Assembly: GCA_947561715.1 (NCBI GenBank)
Contig: OX387202.1
Coordinates: 744,001-808,000 of the forward strand
Length of the DNA: 64,000 nt
Source of the DNA: Ascidia mentula
Taxonomy: Eukaryota > Chordata > Ascidiacea > Phlebobranchia > Ascidiidae
Direction of reading: 5' to 3'
How positions within the stretch are numbered: the first letter of the stretch is position 1; each line of letters begins with the position of its first letter. The notes under the pieces are model-generated. The model worked only from the letters and a program-made list of their open reading frames with translations. It had not been told where the DNA came from and did not search any database. A program made the translations under genes and the position numbers. Below are positions 21,936 to 35,090 of this stretch, piece by piece.

Positions 21936-23037
21936 TGCATATTTATACAAACATATTTAATCGTATTTAGTGTAAAAGTTTGTGATGTTAAATCACCAAA
22001 AAAAACAGTTACACTTTAATTGATAACCTGAAAATTTTAGCGGTTAAATATGTTTCAAAATTTTACTTAAACCAATTTATAAATCCAACATGAATTAGTT
22101 CTATAAGCACATATTGTAGTGTTGTGTAAATCTTTAATACTAGTTTCTGATGGCGCTGACTGAACATACAAACACAAGCTTGTCTAAGCCTTCAATGTAA
22201 ACTTCTTTCGTACGCCTGACATTCTTTATCTGACCATGGCGAGAGTTTGCAAGTGCTGTGCTTGGCATTCTATTCTGTACGTTTCCCACCATATACAACT
22301 GGCTTGAAAAGGTGCCTGCCTCAGTCCGGAATAAGGACCGGGGTAAGAAAGAAAAATAATGGTTTATCACAGGTACCAGAAGAATTATCATTTTATCGAT
22401 GTCCTAACTTTTGTCTTTGTTTCTGTTTGTGACTTCATCTGCTCGTTGGCAATTTTACATACTGAACTATCTGTATATGGTATTAAAAAAAAATTATAAT
22501 TTTCACACAGAAGATTTAGGAATACCACAAAAGTGGTTATTATTAAGTGAAAATTATTAGATGAAAAAAGATGAATCTTTTGTATATACCTAAAAATTTA
22601 TACAAATTAGGTAAAAAATGCAATTGAAGTTTCTACAAAAAAAGTGGTCAAAAGTATTCTACCTTAAAGGCCTATCTCCCCGTTATACAATGACACCAAA
22701 GTTAGTTTACTGTAGAAAATCAAATCAAATTCTTTCATAAAAATTTGAAATTTCAAAATCCTAGACATTCTCCCCACAAGCATGTGTGTGTAACCACATC
22801 CTGTTTCCACTGTGAACTGTGTTAAAGTGTTAGTTCATGATATAGCATAAATTTCCTATGCTGTGGGATACCTGTGTTGCAGTCTGGCGGTCTATACTAG
22901 ATTCAACGCAATGCTAACTCCGTACTGTATGGATTCGCAAGGTCTAAACATATTTTGATTGGACGGAACGAGTGAGAGTATTACATTCTGGAGAAAGTAC
23001 CAGGAAGTCATGTCTGCTGACCCAATGCATATTTGCC
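21936..23037. other. Gap
   Basis: No gene or named repeat seen. Open frames near 22140-22430 overlap on both strands and show no known domain. Confidence 0.4.
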
Positions 23038-23041
23038 TTAA

Positions 23042-23504
23042 GACCCCATATCAGTATTTCTATATAAAAAAGTTTCGCCCACGGGATGCTCGTCTTGTAC
23101 TTCTGTTTTAGCTTAATATCCTGCAAAAAAATGTAAGTTGTTTTGTGAAAAAATGAATCACAAAAACTTCATCCAATTTGCAGTTTAATGTTGGCCCCAA
23201 CCCTTTTCTACGCAATGGCAAAAAAAAATTGTCACAGGAAAGTTGCTTTGGTTGCCCCCTGGAACTGTTTTTGCTATCCTATAGAAGACATAAGATCCTG
23301 CTGGAGACCCCCTTTAGATCCTTGCTGTGTTTTGTCCGATGCAGCTGCAATCAATTTTTTTCTCTTTAAATAGTATCAGTATAGATCTTCATGGGTAACC
23401 GACCATAGGAATTGTTGTGGGCAAAAAGCAAATTACTCAGTATGGGTATTAATGCTGGTAGCCTTCAAAACTTGATTTTTGGGATTTAATACTGATATGT
23501 GTCC
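23042..23504 (+). mobile_element. Complete TTAA-type MITE, 463 bp
   Basis: TTAA at 23038-23041 and 23505-23508 flank an element that starts GACCCCATATCAGTATT and ends AATACTGATATGTGTCC, imperfect inverted ends of 17 bp. The body matches 18.5-18.85 kb and the inverse of 30.4-30.8 kb. TTAA target duplication is the hallmark of piggyBac-type transposition, so the family was probably moved by such a transposase. It encodes nothing. Confidence 0.7.
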
Positions 23505-23508
23505 TTAA

Positions 23509-24084
23509 AACAGACAGTAAACTCTAAATTGAGTTTCACTAAGGTTGCCTAAGCCCAACCTAAAGCATTACCTAATGCAGCGTACGTTGCAGTGTCATGG
23601 CACAATACTGTTGGTCTAGATACTTTCCAGGCACAAAATTCATGTTGTAGCAATTACATACCTTTTAAGAAAAGGTATTTTCTGCTTGTTTGGAAATGGT
23701 TTATTTGTCGAAGATCTTTTCTTTGATTTCCTTTGCAAACTTTCGGACTTGGATTTTTCTGGATCCATGTTGGTTTAAATACACAGATCAAGTCAATTGC
23801 CAGATCAACCTTTACAAAATCTACATTGGAAAATCTGTACATTAAAATAAAATATTTTATCAGTGCAAAAAAAACATACATTATATAAAATTTATTGCTC
23901 AGCCCCTTTATTGCCACCAGCTACGCCACGACATACGCAGTTGAAGGGTCGCAGTTGGATTGTCGAAAGATTTTGAAGGAATTGCATCACCGCGAACCCA
24001 ACATCAAACCTGTCCAGAAAGTCCCGGTGAGACAACATGCTGCCTGCAGCTCCTGTCAGAACAAAACGAAACCAAAAGCCATGA
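23509..24084. other. Gap with an Arg/Lys-rich frame
   Basis: A plus-strand frame at 23895-24089 (VQKVPVRQHAACSSCQNK) has a basic tail of the kind seen at the end of some LTR-element pol regions. It lies next to the LTR-like repeat below, but the assignment is weak. Confidence 0.25.
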
Positions 24085-26065
24085 TCTGAGAGATCGAAAA
24101 CTATGAACTAGGAGAGATCACATTATGATCTGTTTATTTGTGGAAAGAGTCGCAAATATACAGGGCGATATCAGAGATGAGAGAGAAACAAAGAGTGTTT
24201 TCCGAAAACTGGTTCATGCGCGCGCAGTTATCCAAGTCCTCCACATATAAAGTTGTCCGACATGGCATGCTCTCTGCATCTCGTGAAGTGCGTCGTAAGA
24301 TACATAACTTCATCGTAATGACGATTTTCTTCACGAAGCACGTGAAGTGAGAATTGACGAGCATTGCCACGGACTTCATCTTTGTTGCTTGGACGTGGAT
24401 GTGTTCGGCAGCTTTGCAATTAAGCGGTTAGATGTCTTTGGGTGGCGATGTTATCCCCCAATTAACCCTTCTACCTAATTCGGTACTTTGCACGAAACTG
24501 CCTCCCTAATTCTGATACTGCCCAGAACCCTGCAATAACGGCTCACCACAAAGCCAAAGTAACCCAGGCTGATTTAACTTATTGGACGTCGTGTTAAACT
24601 CAAAGCGACTTAAAAACAATACAAGACGTTCTGGCAAAGATCCCGACAACTCACACAACACTGAGATGTTTACAACGCGACGCCCAGAAGAAGACTCGCA
24701 CGTTTTTGGGAAATCGTTCGCAGCACCAAAAGCACTAACCAATCAGGATGCGCCTTTCTGACACGCGGCACATCCGGGGCATACAAAAATAAACGGAACG
24801 TAAAATAATAGGAAGAAGAGGGGAGACGGAGGTAATAAAATAGTGTGGTGAAAATAGGTGAAGTGCGAGACTTAAAAGCAATGTATGTGGGTAAAACAAT
24901 GTAATAAATAAGTGGTAACGACGAAAGAAAACAGTGAAATTACAAGGTGCCAGCAAGAAAGGTGAAAACATTGAAATACATACAATACTTAACAAAAGTG
25001 AAAGGTGACGTGAAGGAAATAAAATTCGTTACAAATGCGTCGATTTTGCGCAGCGGTTTCGGGGAAACTTGTGTGGAATAGGCGTAGTCGATCGTCGTAA
25101 AACTGCTTTGAAACGGTTGAAGTATAACTGCAGAAGGCAAAACTACACGAAAGAGTAAACCGTGCATTAAGATTATAAAATAGGAAGGATGGTAATTTTT
25201 GGCTAGGTAATAGCTATACGCATGTCGGTAAACAAACTTGCCAAATCATAAAAAAACATACGTGGAATATATCAACAGCACAACTTTTGCCGTCTACAGC
25301 CCGTCAATCCCTAACCAAAAATGGAGCAAGGACTTTGATCCCTATCAGGCAAAAAATGTAAAAAAAGCAGGCAGTGAGGAGGCGGCCTTGCCGCAATCAT
25401 CGTGAACGACAGGCCTCTGGTGTCGTGCTTCTCGCGTTCGGAAGGCTTTCTAAAACGTACCCATCGCGGCAATTTGGTCCGCTTGGTTGAGGCATGCAGA
25501 CTTACCTGGCATAAAATTTTGTGAGAAATATAACACGCAGTAAAAAAAATCAAAAACTACCATTTCGGCGACATGCGTTAACAAACCTATACCTTAAAAT
25601 TAAAGGGAAAACGGAGTAAAGTTAAGAAACACATTTCGTGACGAAAAGAAAAATATAGTAGTTTAACATTACAAAACAAACTTCAAGCAGTTTGGCGTTG
25701 CACTTAAATTTCATTGACTTCGGCATCAGAAGGCATCGCGCTTGATGTGATCTGACTCCAGCATCAGAAGGCGTTGTGTTTGAGATCACAGAGGGCAGCA
25801 CCAGAAATGAAGGGTCGCATGGACGAAAACCCGCCATCAAGCTTCCGACACCATGTTGGCAGCAGGTCCCGACACCGATGGTTTGTTCTTGGAGCGAAGT
25901 TCGGTCTGAGACCAAAACAGAGATCTGTGACCGAACACCGTGGTCTGTGAGATCGAAAACCATGATCTAGGAGACCGAAAACTATGATCTGTTTATTTGT
26001 GGAGAGAGTCGCTAATATATAGGGCGATATCAGAGACGAGACAGAAACAAAGAGATATTTGCTGC
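24085..26065. repeat. Possible LTR-element fossil with repeated end sequences
   Basis: The sequence TATGATCTGTTTATTTGTGG with the following GGGCGATATCAGAGA is found at 24124-24180 and 25983-26040 in the same direction. Near 24525-24545 the sequence ACCCTGCAATAACGGCTCAC is the inverse of GAGCCGTTACTGCAGGGT, found at the edge of the 42.77 and 46.09 kb blocks and next to Gypsy-like sequence. Together these suggest an old LTR element, broken and without clear coding parts. Confidence 0.35.
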
Positions 26066-27079
26066 GATTACGCGACAAAGGAGACAAGAAGAAGTAGCGC
26101 AAGTTGAAAGACGTAACGCAAGTAAGATAACTAGCGATGGCGTCAGAAAGACGGGGTGTAAATGTAAAAGAGTTGAAAGACCAAGTTTAAACAAAATATC
26201 AATAAATATTCGAAATACGACAAGCCAAAATTCCTACACAGTTTAGTGTTTTCAAATTCTGTTCAAACGCTCATCTGATGTGTCATTTCCTTTCTATCAT
26301 TCGCTTTGCAAGTCATGTGCCTGGCCTTCTCTTATATTACAAATGCCTTCCATGACAAATGCAATGCAACAATACATCAGTCTGTCTGTTGTGAATGAAG
26401 TCATACTTTACGACTGGCAATTAGCACCGAAGAATGAGAAATGCCACCTGCTGTGCTAATCAGCATCCATGCCTAACCTATTGCATTGTTGCAAATAACA
26501 CAGGAGTTCACATAGGGAATTTCCCACCCAAGAAACTTTCTTCCATAGAAATACAGAGAAAGGGTCTTCAGAGTTTGTTGTTTATAGGAATAAATTAAAG
26601 AATCATTGTTACGATAAGGAAAAAAACATTGGTTCGACAATTGTAATTACTTAGGAAATACAAAAAAATAATTGTTAATGCAGCATTTTGAGGTCTGAAT
26701 TGTTGCAAATAATTTTATTTTCAAATTTTGACAAACGCATATGCAGATTGCAACTTTAAATTCATGTATTTTTGTTTACACAAGAAACCTTATGGCGGAT
26801 GCAACCCATAAGTTTATGTAAGAGTTTGTTGGCCAATTGCCTTTTTCCTTGTTTCGCCCGAAAAATAACCAGTTTGTTATGGACTAAATTTACCCCCCTT
26901 TTGTTTTAACATACTAATTTTGAAAAATATTTGCAAAAGCAAAGAGAAGTTTTGAAATACATACCCGAACAAGATTGCATCAAACTTAACAACACTGCAG
27001 GTAAGCAAAAAAATATAATGTAGAAATAACTAATGGTTTTGCCAAAACATAACTGTATAAAAACTACACCACGAAAACT
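26066..27079. other. Gap
   Basis: No gene or recognisable repeat. AT-rich sequence. Confidence 0.45.
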
Positions 27080-27264
27080 AACATTTTCGACCGCTTTACA
27101 CGATGGCCAGAATCCATCCCAATGTCTGATGTGACATTCGTCACTTGCCCAAGGGCGTTTATATTTCATTGGATTGCCTGTGTTTAGAACACAAATATCG
27201 TCCGACAGATCAAGGTCTGAATTGGGAAAAGGTATTTGCCAACTTATGGGATTAAACATCACTG
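27080..27264 (-). CDS. Candidate C-type lectin-like exon
   Basis: On the minus strand an acceptor-like TTATGCAG leads into FNPISWQIPFPNSDLDLSDD, ICVLNTG, PWASDECHIRHW and GFWPSCK. The spacing of W, PN, CV, W, C and C resembles the second half of a C-type lectin fold (Trp and Pro-Asn loop, then Cys-Val, Trp, two Cys). Only one exon is visible and no neighbours could be assigned. It could also be a chance frame. Confidence 0.3.
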
Positions 27265-28019
27265 CATAACGGCGTTCTATCCACCGGCAAAAATAACCTC
27301 AGGTATACGGAAAGGTTCCTTACCCCTGGTTTAGTTTAACCCTCACTTTGCATTTAATATATGGTGGTTCCCTTTGCGTTTTACGTTACACTACCACAAT
27401 GCTACGAAACCAATCAACCAGAAACACATCCTACCAGCTCGACATTATGCAGTCTAGACGCGTCAAAATAGCGTTTTGACTGTATTTGATGTTTGACTGC
27501 ACACAAGAGGAACCAAGGGATTGGTCTCTAACAGGGTTAAGAAGAACGTATTATGTTGTATGCAATGGATTGGTTTAAGTATGACAGTAAATAAGTTAAA
27601 CTTAACCACTTGCTAATACACTTGGCCAATAGATTTCGATGTAACGCAAAAGTTGTTGACATTTAAAAACACACACAATAATGGCGTTTTCCACAAGTTT
27701 AACCCTACGTCACTTCACAAGTTTGGGGGAAATATTATCATTATTACCAACTTCTAGCTGAACTGGCACAAAGTTAAAATACCTGATAGCAGACACAATA
27801 CAAATATAACACAGGAGCTCAAAACCTTAACGAAAACAGGGACAACCATTTTTGTGATGTAAACTACAGAGTTGTGTCGAACGTAACTTTTCATGTAACT
27901 GATTGATTTAATGTTGGTCTTATGTCTAAAGAAAATGTCGGCCGCTTGATTTATCAGATCACAAACATAAATGTGCACAAAAAATAGCAACGCACAATTG
28001 AGCAAAGTTAAAACCAAAA
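27265..28019. other. Gap
   Basis: No gene or named repeat seen between the lectin-like exon and the small tandem repeat. Confidence 0.4.
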
Positions 28020-28110
28020 ACTGGTGCAATAACCCACAACGTTGCCATGGTGTAATAACCCACAACGTTGCCATGGTGTTATAACCCACAACGTTGTCAT
28101 GGTGTTATAA
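28020..28110. repeat. Tandem repeat, about 27 bp, three units
   Basis: AACCCACAACGTTGCCATGG repeats three times with a one-base change in the last unit. A minisatellite; no function inferred. Confidence 0.8.
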
Positions 28111-28379
28111 ACCCATTATTAAATTGAAAATTTAATCAGTACAGATATGAATTCACTACTTTTCTTGCTGTTGTTACTCTACCAGTTTTATGTCGTCCTT
28201 ACTACTATAATCAGGCTTTTTTTTCGACCAAAATTGAAATAAATTACAAATATTTTATAGCTCAAATACTTTTATTTAAATTTTATATTTCGTGCACGTG
28301 AATGGACAACATTTATGAATTATACAGTAAACCTTTAAAACAGCGACGCAACATTAAGCAATAAAACCTGTGTCATCTC

Positions 28380-30390
28380 AAATGCTTACTCACAACGAAA
28401 CACTGATAAGTTAAGATATCAGTTTCAGTGCTTATTCATTCCACGGGTAAATCCAATACATTTCCTTCACTCGTGGTAAGCAACAGGAGGGTTTAGTTTA
28501 GCCCTCCACTGTCTGTAACAATATTCAACGACTGTGATGACTTCAACCATTGAGGAAACTTCCATAAAAGCTCAAAACACGAAACAGAAAGTATCTCGCG
28601 CAGGTCCGCTCAACTTTACACTATGGATCAGTTGCTCTCAATTTTCATGAACCCGGTGACGCATTTCCCGCTAACAAAATGTTACGCTCAATAAAAAATG
28701 TTGACCACTTTTAGAGGCAGTGAAACTAAGGTATTGTTAAACATCTTTAGGTATGAATTCACCAACGTATATCAAAACTTTTATCATTGCAGGAGTTGGT
28801 CCCAGAATATGATATTGGTTAAAATTCGTTAATCATTCAAGTAACAGCTTGTGGCGTTAGAACTAATGCGTCGAGGTTTCTTCGCGCTTTTCGACGTCGT
28901 TTCAAACACGCAACGCAAGGGACTAAAATAAAAATTAGTTGCTTGCAGTGTCACGTGATAAATCAACGGAAGGTGGTGATGGTGCGAAAGTTATAACAAG
29001 AAATAAAAACAACAACAACACACATTGTTGCTTGTAAGCGTTTGTTGTGATTCGTCCCTTTCCATAGAACCAAGGTAGAGGCGACCCAGGTTCGACCAAT
29101 TAACTCACCAGCCTTGTCTTACTTGCATTTTTCGACGTGATATGACGTTGATGATATATTATAAGTATTATACGAGGTTTAATATCGAACTTCCCAAGCG
29201 GATACCCCCTTATTTTGTGTAAAGAAAGTCGGTTAATAGGGGTCGGTTTGTGTATTTGATCAATACATGACATGATTTTACTTTTGAAACAGTGATTTCA
29301 ACCAAACTTTGTATTTCTTCAATTACTAGGATTGCTCCCTGAGTAGGGAAGTTTCAAGCGAGGGTTGTGGCCGCTTGATTACTTCCTTATACTGATGACG
29401 CGTTTAAAGAGAAAACTTTCGTGCTTCAACGGAAACATCCAGACCACACATCGATAATCTAACAGCGGAATAAAACCAAACTCTGTTATGTCTCAGTCGG
29501 CCGTTGCTATGTTTAAATTCAATTCCTTCCATGTTGTTACGTTGTTCGAGAATGCGACTTCGAGCCATTTTATTCAAAGTACAACATTACTTTGTTTAAA
29601 ATATCTCCACAATTTTACATTGTAATATTATAGCACTCGGTTGGCAGTAATTCCCCTTCTATTCCCAAGAGTCGCCAGGTTGGATTGTATTGATGGGAGG
29701 TTGCGTAGTTTGCCGACTTCTTCATAATAGTTACAACAGAACGTTCACATTCGAAACAATACAGCGATTAAAATGAACATTTTCTATTATCTTTAATCCT
29801 AGTCTCAGCCAGCCTAACATATAAAAGCATTCAGCTGGCCATAATTCGCAAAATGTGACTGATTGGGAGGTATTGATGGTGGTTGCGTAAGTTGCCGACT
29901 TCCACCTAACACCGTGGTTACAACCGAACGTTCACATCCCAAACAATACAGCGATTAAACTAATCGTTTCCTAAAAGAGATCCAGGTTAAAGTTCATCGC
30001 ACAGTGGGATGATGTGGTTGGCGTCAAACACCGACATCTGATCCGAACCGTTTCTACTCACGAGCGACATCTAGTACCTTATTACAAGGCTTGGCTTGTA
30101 ATATCTAACGTTGCCGGTCGCAACTCATCACAATTGTGACTCTCTGCGATCCTAAGTCAGAGGGTGATTCACTGCGACATATTTGAAATCACGTGACAAC
30201 TGTTTAATTTTTTTGCCACTTTGTTTGTGTTTATTTTTCATTCGCGTAGTTTTGCGCAAACTTAAATGAATCAACATTTTAGACAACAAATCTATATGTC
30301 TACCATTGTCAAAGCGATTCCAGTGCCACAGTCACCAACTCCACGGATGAGACCTTACAGGGAAAAGAGTGTGTACACCTGTTTGTTGCT
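28380..30390. repeat. Second copy of the left-end repeat, blocks in a different order
   Basis: 28400-28720 matches 1060-1350; 29331-29700 matches 1-370 (ATTGCTCCCTGAGTAGGGAA); one satellite unit lies at about 29990-30075; 30095-30380 matches 630-930. The stretch 28720-29330 between them has no counterpart at the left end. No gene seen. Confidence 0.65.
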
Positions 30391-30395
30391 CTTAA

Positions 30396-31057
30396 GGCCG
30401 CATATCAGTATTAAATCCCAAAATCTAGTTTTGAAGGCTATCACCATTAATAACTGAGTGATTTGTTTTTTTGCCAACAACATTTCCTGTGGTCAGTGAC
30501 CCATGAAGATCTACTGGTACTATTTATAGAGAAAAAAAATTGATTGCAGCTGCATCCGCCAAAACACAGCAAGGATCTGAGGAGCCTCCAGGAGGATCTT
30601 TTGTCCTATAGGATAGCAAAAACAGTCCCAGGGGGCAACCAAAGCAACTTTCCTGTGACAATTTTTTTTTGCCATTGCGTAGAAAAGGGTTAGGGCCAAC
30701 ATTAAATTGCAAATTGGATGAGGTTTTCGTGATTCATTTTTTCCTAAAACCATCTTACATTTTTTTGCAGCCCATTTAGCTAAAATAATGACTGATCGGG
30801 GGCCAAAATGACCCCTAGGGGGTGCTTTAAGCAACTATCTTGCAACTAATTTTCACCTTACTGCGTAGCCAAGAGGCGGGCCTAACATAAAATTACAAAT
30901 TAAGGTATACTTCTGTGATTCAATTTTGAGCTACATCCCCTTGAACATTTTGATGGTTTTTCAACTAAACTTTTCACAGCACCCTGCACCAAACGTCTGA
31001 CTTACTGAGAAGAGCAAAAAATGCAGTAAAACTGCACCAAACACGCTGAAAATCGCC
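30396..31057 (-). mobile_element. TTAA-type MITE, inverse copy
   Basis: TTAA at 30392-30395 precedes GGCCGCATATCAGTATT, the family terminus. The body is the inverse of 18.2-18.85 kb. The far end stops near 31057 without a second terminus and abuts locus 3 LRR sequence, so the copy is truncated or was cut by a rearrangement. Confidence 0.6.
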
Positions 31058-31088
31058 ACTTGTACAAAACCAGGAAAATTTTCCTTAC

Positions 31089-31229
31089 TTTTGAATTGAT
31101 GAGATTGTTTCCTGCTTGTGTAAAGTTTTCCATATTGACAATCAACCACCCGATTTTGTGTCTGCATGCAGTCAATGACTCAGCACTTTTATATGTCAAA
31201 TTAGTGCAGTATAGACACAAGCCTTCCAT
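31089..31229 (-). CDS. NLR locus 3: last-type LRR exon, 141 bp
   Basis: 47 codons starting MEGLCLYCTNLTYKSAESL and ending NLINSK, with donor AAA-GTAAGG, phase 0. Counterpart of 9674-9814 and 42668-42740. The LxxL pattern is eroded (CRHKIGWLIV where a relative has CVHNIERLDA), so the LRR has probably decayed. Confidence 0.55.
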
Positions 31230-31481
31230 CTATACAAAATGAAAACGATGAATAAATCTTTCCAAAAATTATTTGAATTGTTTAAAAAGTTAACTAAAAG
31301 CCTTTCTCCAACTAAAAAAAAAATGTAGAACAATAATAATCGACTGAAACTTCAAACGAGTAAATAATTTTTTTTTGCTGGAACAGCTTAAGTTTGTTTA
31401 ACGTCAATAAAACTGAGAAAGCTTTACAACAGACATGAGTGGGAATACAAAATGAATTGCCAATAATTGATAAAATCTTAC

Positions 31482-31643
31482 AGGATTTTGAAAATCTTTA
31501 ATTTTTTGTGATAGAATTTCCACACCCTCATCTCCTATGTCACAATAACCCAAATAAACTTCTTTAATGTTGTGAATGCAACGAGCCAATACAGCTGCTC
31601 CACTATCTCCTGTCTTCTTCATGGAAAGAATTAGTTTCTTCAT
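31482..31643 (-). CDS. NLR locus 3: LRR exon, 162 bp
   Basis: 54 codons beginning MKKLILSMKKTGDSGAAVL, with LGYCDIGDEGVEILSQKIKD, donor GTAAGA and phase 0 ends. Two ribonuclease-inhibitor-type LRRs; open throughout. Confidence 0.65.
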
Positions 31644-31954
31644 CTGAACAAAATGCCAAGCAATAAACTACGCATGGGTGACAAGAGCCCTCCTAGTGTG
31701 CTGCTTAAAATGTGATAAGATACTGCACCAAAATGTTAGACATACATAACAATATATATCAACTTGGAATTTTTTCATCAGTCAAAATATAAACAACTTA
31801 CACTTACATTACTTATCACAGGATTGATGAAATTTTACCATCGGCTTCACTGTGAAGAATTACCAATAAGCAACTGTCAAACCTATGAATGGCCAAAGGA
31901 AAATATTTAATAAAATTTGAACATTTGTATAAATTCTATTAAAGTATAGCCTAC
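31644..31954. other. Intron of locus 3
   Basis: Between the two exons of locus 3; nothing else is seen. Confidence 0.5.
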
Positions 31955-32172
31955 CGGTTTGTTTCTTCTTTCAATCACAAAGCAGAGGTTTTCAAACTGC
32001 TCCAGAGTGAGATCACTGCTTAGATCAAGCTTATCGGGAAGTTTGGAAGCTACTGTAGAAGTTATTTCGTCAGCATTTAGTTTATGGGCCCTCCCGCATT
32101 CTTCAAGTATTTTTTCCATGTTTCTTCTCAAAAAATTCATGCTAGAAGATGTTGGATTAAAATTTGTTCTAC
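31955..32172 (-). CDS. NLR locus 3: exon after the NACHT region
   Basis: Acceptor CTTTACAG and donor CCG-GTAGGC. It encodes 72 complete codons with EKILEECGRAHKLNADEI, VASKLPDKLDL and LCFVIERRNKP, the same segment as 18882-19123 and the end of the locus 1 NACHT exon. Entry phase (2 bases) and exit phase 0 agree with the other loci. The NACHT part is not found upstream, so this is a partial locus. Confidence 0.6.
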
Positions 32173-33094
32173 CTGTAAAGTATGATGGCATTTTCATAAA
32201 ATATAAATTTGTGTCAAAAAAACTCATGTAATAATTTTATTTTGAAAATTAAATAGCGTTGACCAATTGATAAATCATTGCTTGCAAAAATTCATAAATA
32301 ATTAAAAAAAATTGAATAAATGAAAGTATAAACTTTAAAATGACATGGCTGATTACTACCTTTCATCTCATTGTCACAATGTACAAGTTTGCATAAACTG
32401 TATACAAATTTTTTATCCGGGATCTTTTTTGATGTTTAACATACATATCAAAAATAATTTATAAAAAAGTTAATGAAATTAAACCACCAGAAACAACCAT
32501 CATAAGGTTTGAGATTTTGAGTTGCCTACCGGTTGCGCTTTATTTTTTATGTTAGTTTTAGTAGAGTTCCTTTTTCTGTCTCTTACCCTGTCTTTGATTC
32601 CTCCTTCCCATCTTATACGTCTTATGGTGAACGTTTTAATTTGGATTGTTTTTAGACTTGCAATAATTCATACGCCTCCTACAAAACCTGTAGAGTTAAA
32701 CATTTTTACTTTTTACCAAAATTTTATACTTTTTTGGCATTGTTGCCTAGTTTGTTGTTAACAATATTCTGCTCTCGGGTTGCAAAAGTTAGTTTTGTGG
32801 CTCACATGCCAGGGCTTGGACCATATTATTTTTGAGAATTTTAAATCTGAAGAATATTCGGTCCCAAAGTATTGGTCGTAACTTTGCCGAACAGCAATTT
32901 CAAACAAACAACGAAGAAAGTAAGTTAACTGTTAATTTTATCAATTTTACCAATTTCAAAAATTTTACCAATTTCAAAAATCAGTGTTGAAAAATACAGC
33001 ATTAATTATTGGATATTTCCATGTAATTATAAAGCAATTCATGGACCCTGCATATTTTTTCCAACTTAAATAAAACAACAATGCCATAGAAATG
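32173..33094. other. Gap upstream of locus 3
   Basis: AT-rich sequence with no recognisable NACHT exon or other gene. Confidence 0.45.
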
Positions 33095-33250
33095 TTTGCA
33101 GGTTTCACAGCCAAACTGAATCAGCCAGTTTTTTTGATAAGGCGGAGGGAGATCTAAAAAATTGAGATCCCGGTGAGGTTTGAACTCAAGACCCCGGGCT
33201 AACCGCACCCAACACTCTACCAACTGAACTACAAGAGCAGTGGTTTCACG
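33095..33250 (-). repeat. tRNA-derived SINE, best-preserved copy
   Basis: On the minus strand: TAGTTCAGTTGGTAGAG (A box), then GAGTTCAAACCTC (B box), a short body with GATCTCCCTCCGCC and a tail GGCTGATTCAGTTTGGCTGT shared with 8985-9140. The tRNA-like head is followed by unrelated sequence with no matching acceptor stem, so a SINE is more likely than a tRNA gene. Confidence 0.65.
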
Positions 33251-35090
33251 ATATATTGTGGCCAACCCACACTGCATACACAGTAAGGGTACAAAGTACG
33301 TCATTGTTTTCAATTGTTTCATAAATTATATTATAACGTGACTGGTCTGTAGAAGTATTTTAATAAAACATGTGTAGTGCAGTGGCAAATTTTTTTTAGG
33401 AAGTATTTTACTTTTAGGCAAAGCAGAAATTGTCCAGGAATATAAACACCGAGTACCAAAAACGAAAATCTACGTTGAATCTGGAGATTCATGTAAGTTT
33501 TGTGTAAAGATATGAAGTTACGCACATTTATTCGATTCGTCGCAACGTTCGAACAAAAAGATGTTTCTCAGTCGATATACGGCAAAAGAATTCATGAAAC
33601 GCGTACACAACGAGCGTCATCGTCTAGTGATGTTTCTACGATTCGATGCATCGTTCAGCGCAGAATGGTAACGCCATCACGCTACCATGGAGACACCAAC
33701 ACAACGCCATCGAATACACCTATGTCATCACCGGGGTGCACTGAACACAACGTTATCAGCACTTCATAACGTTGCTAATTGCTGAAGGCGACATCTGAAA
33801 GATCGCTCAAATCTATATCAACGCCCGTTGAACACATCTGCGTCACCAAGGCTACCTACAAATTAGCAGAGAAGAAATGAAATACATAAGCTCGACACTA
33901 TACACAAATACCTGACGGCTCTAAGAATTTGGCGTTCAATCGCCATGTGTGCGGTTTTACACAATCACCAATTAGTCGCAGTCACAGCGGTGATTTAGTC
34001 GAATGCACACACAACAATTGCTTATGCACATCTGGATAAATTATTGCAGAAAGCTTATGCAGAGTTATTATGTAGATTTTTTCCTGTTTCTAATGGTTTT
34101 TACCGAATTTTGCACAACATCACACGTCATTTTTTTCGTTGTGTACTTTGCAGTTTATTATACAAGTCTGAAAACTCTTAGTGACACTTATATTCATTTT
34201 ACCAGATATGCTTTTTCTATCTGACCCTTTCCTGTAGCTCCTACTTTTACCAGTGTGATAAGGTTTATAACAACCGATTAAATTAAATTATGGCAAACCA
34301 GTTGATTATGCAATGCGTCATACACAGCGTGTTTGTGGAAGGTGCCTGCAAGTTGGGCATTGTAAAACATTAACTAGGAGGCTCCGGCCTGGTAATAAAC
34401 AACTTTAACAATGTTGGTTTTAAATCGCAACAAAATTATCTGTCGTAAAACTGCTTGTTTCAGTGCTCTTTGATTTCAAGCGAATCTGGTAAACACAATC
34501 TACCTCGTCCTGTTCTACAGGTTGGTAAATGCAAAAGTCATTGCTACGAATCTTGATTTATGATCGTGTAGTTGCGTAGTGCGATGTGTTCGATACAAAA
34601 TCTTCACAAGAGAAGCAATTCCACCACATTGTTCCCTAACGATGTAAGCAGACAAATGAAGGCTTCGATCTAAGCATGACAACACAGGATGGACTATTAC
34701 ATTTCTTTCAGCTACTTCAATAGGCAATAACGATAAAACACAAAAGTAGTTGATTCGTTTTTCATAGAATTGAACGCAACTTTACACAAACGTCGTTTGA
34801 GTGCGTACTTAAACACCCCGAACACTAAACCATAGCCCAAACGCTACAAGTTGCTATCCGTGCGAGTGGAACCCGACTTGTGCACGTGAGAGAGAGAGAG
34901 AGAAATTCGAGAAAACGGCAAATCGTACCCTACTTGTTCACGTAGGTTTTCTTTGTCTTTACCAAAGAAAGTATTAGGTAAGAAAAACGCCCGCACATAT
35001 CTAAGGTACACCCATGGTACATCTTGTACTTTCTTTAAGGACGAAAAAAAGAAAAAGTTGAGCTTTTGAGAAAAAATTCAGAGCCTAGGA
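33251..35090. other. Gap with a GA microsatellite
   Basis: No supported gene. A (GA)n run lies at about 34888-34904. A minus-strand frame at 34515-34727 (VREQCGGIASLVKILYRTH) is open and protein-like but unassigned, without clear splice partners. Confidence 0.4.

Noticed and set aside
28020-28110. A CRISPR-like array
   Set aside because: Direct tandem units with no unique spacers, in an animal genome.
33130-33245. A tRNA gene on the minus strand
   Set aside because: A and B boxes are present, but there is no matching acceptor stem and the body and tail recur at 9.0 kb, so it is a SINE.
34515-34727. A minus-strand 70-codon protein-like frame as an exon of NLR locus 1
   Set aside because: No matching acceptor phase or known death-fold pattern could be seen.
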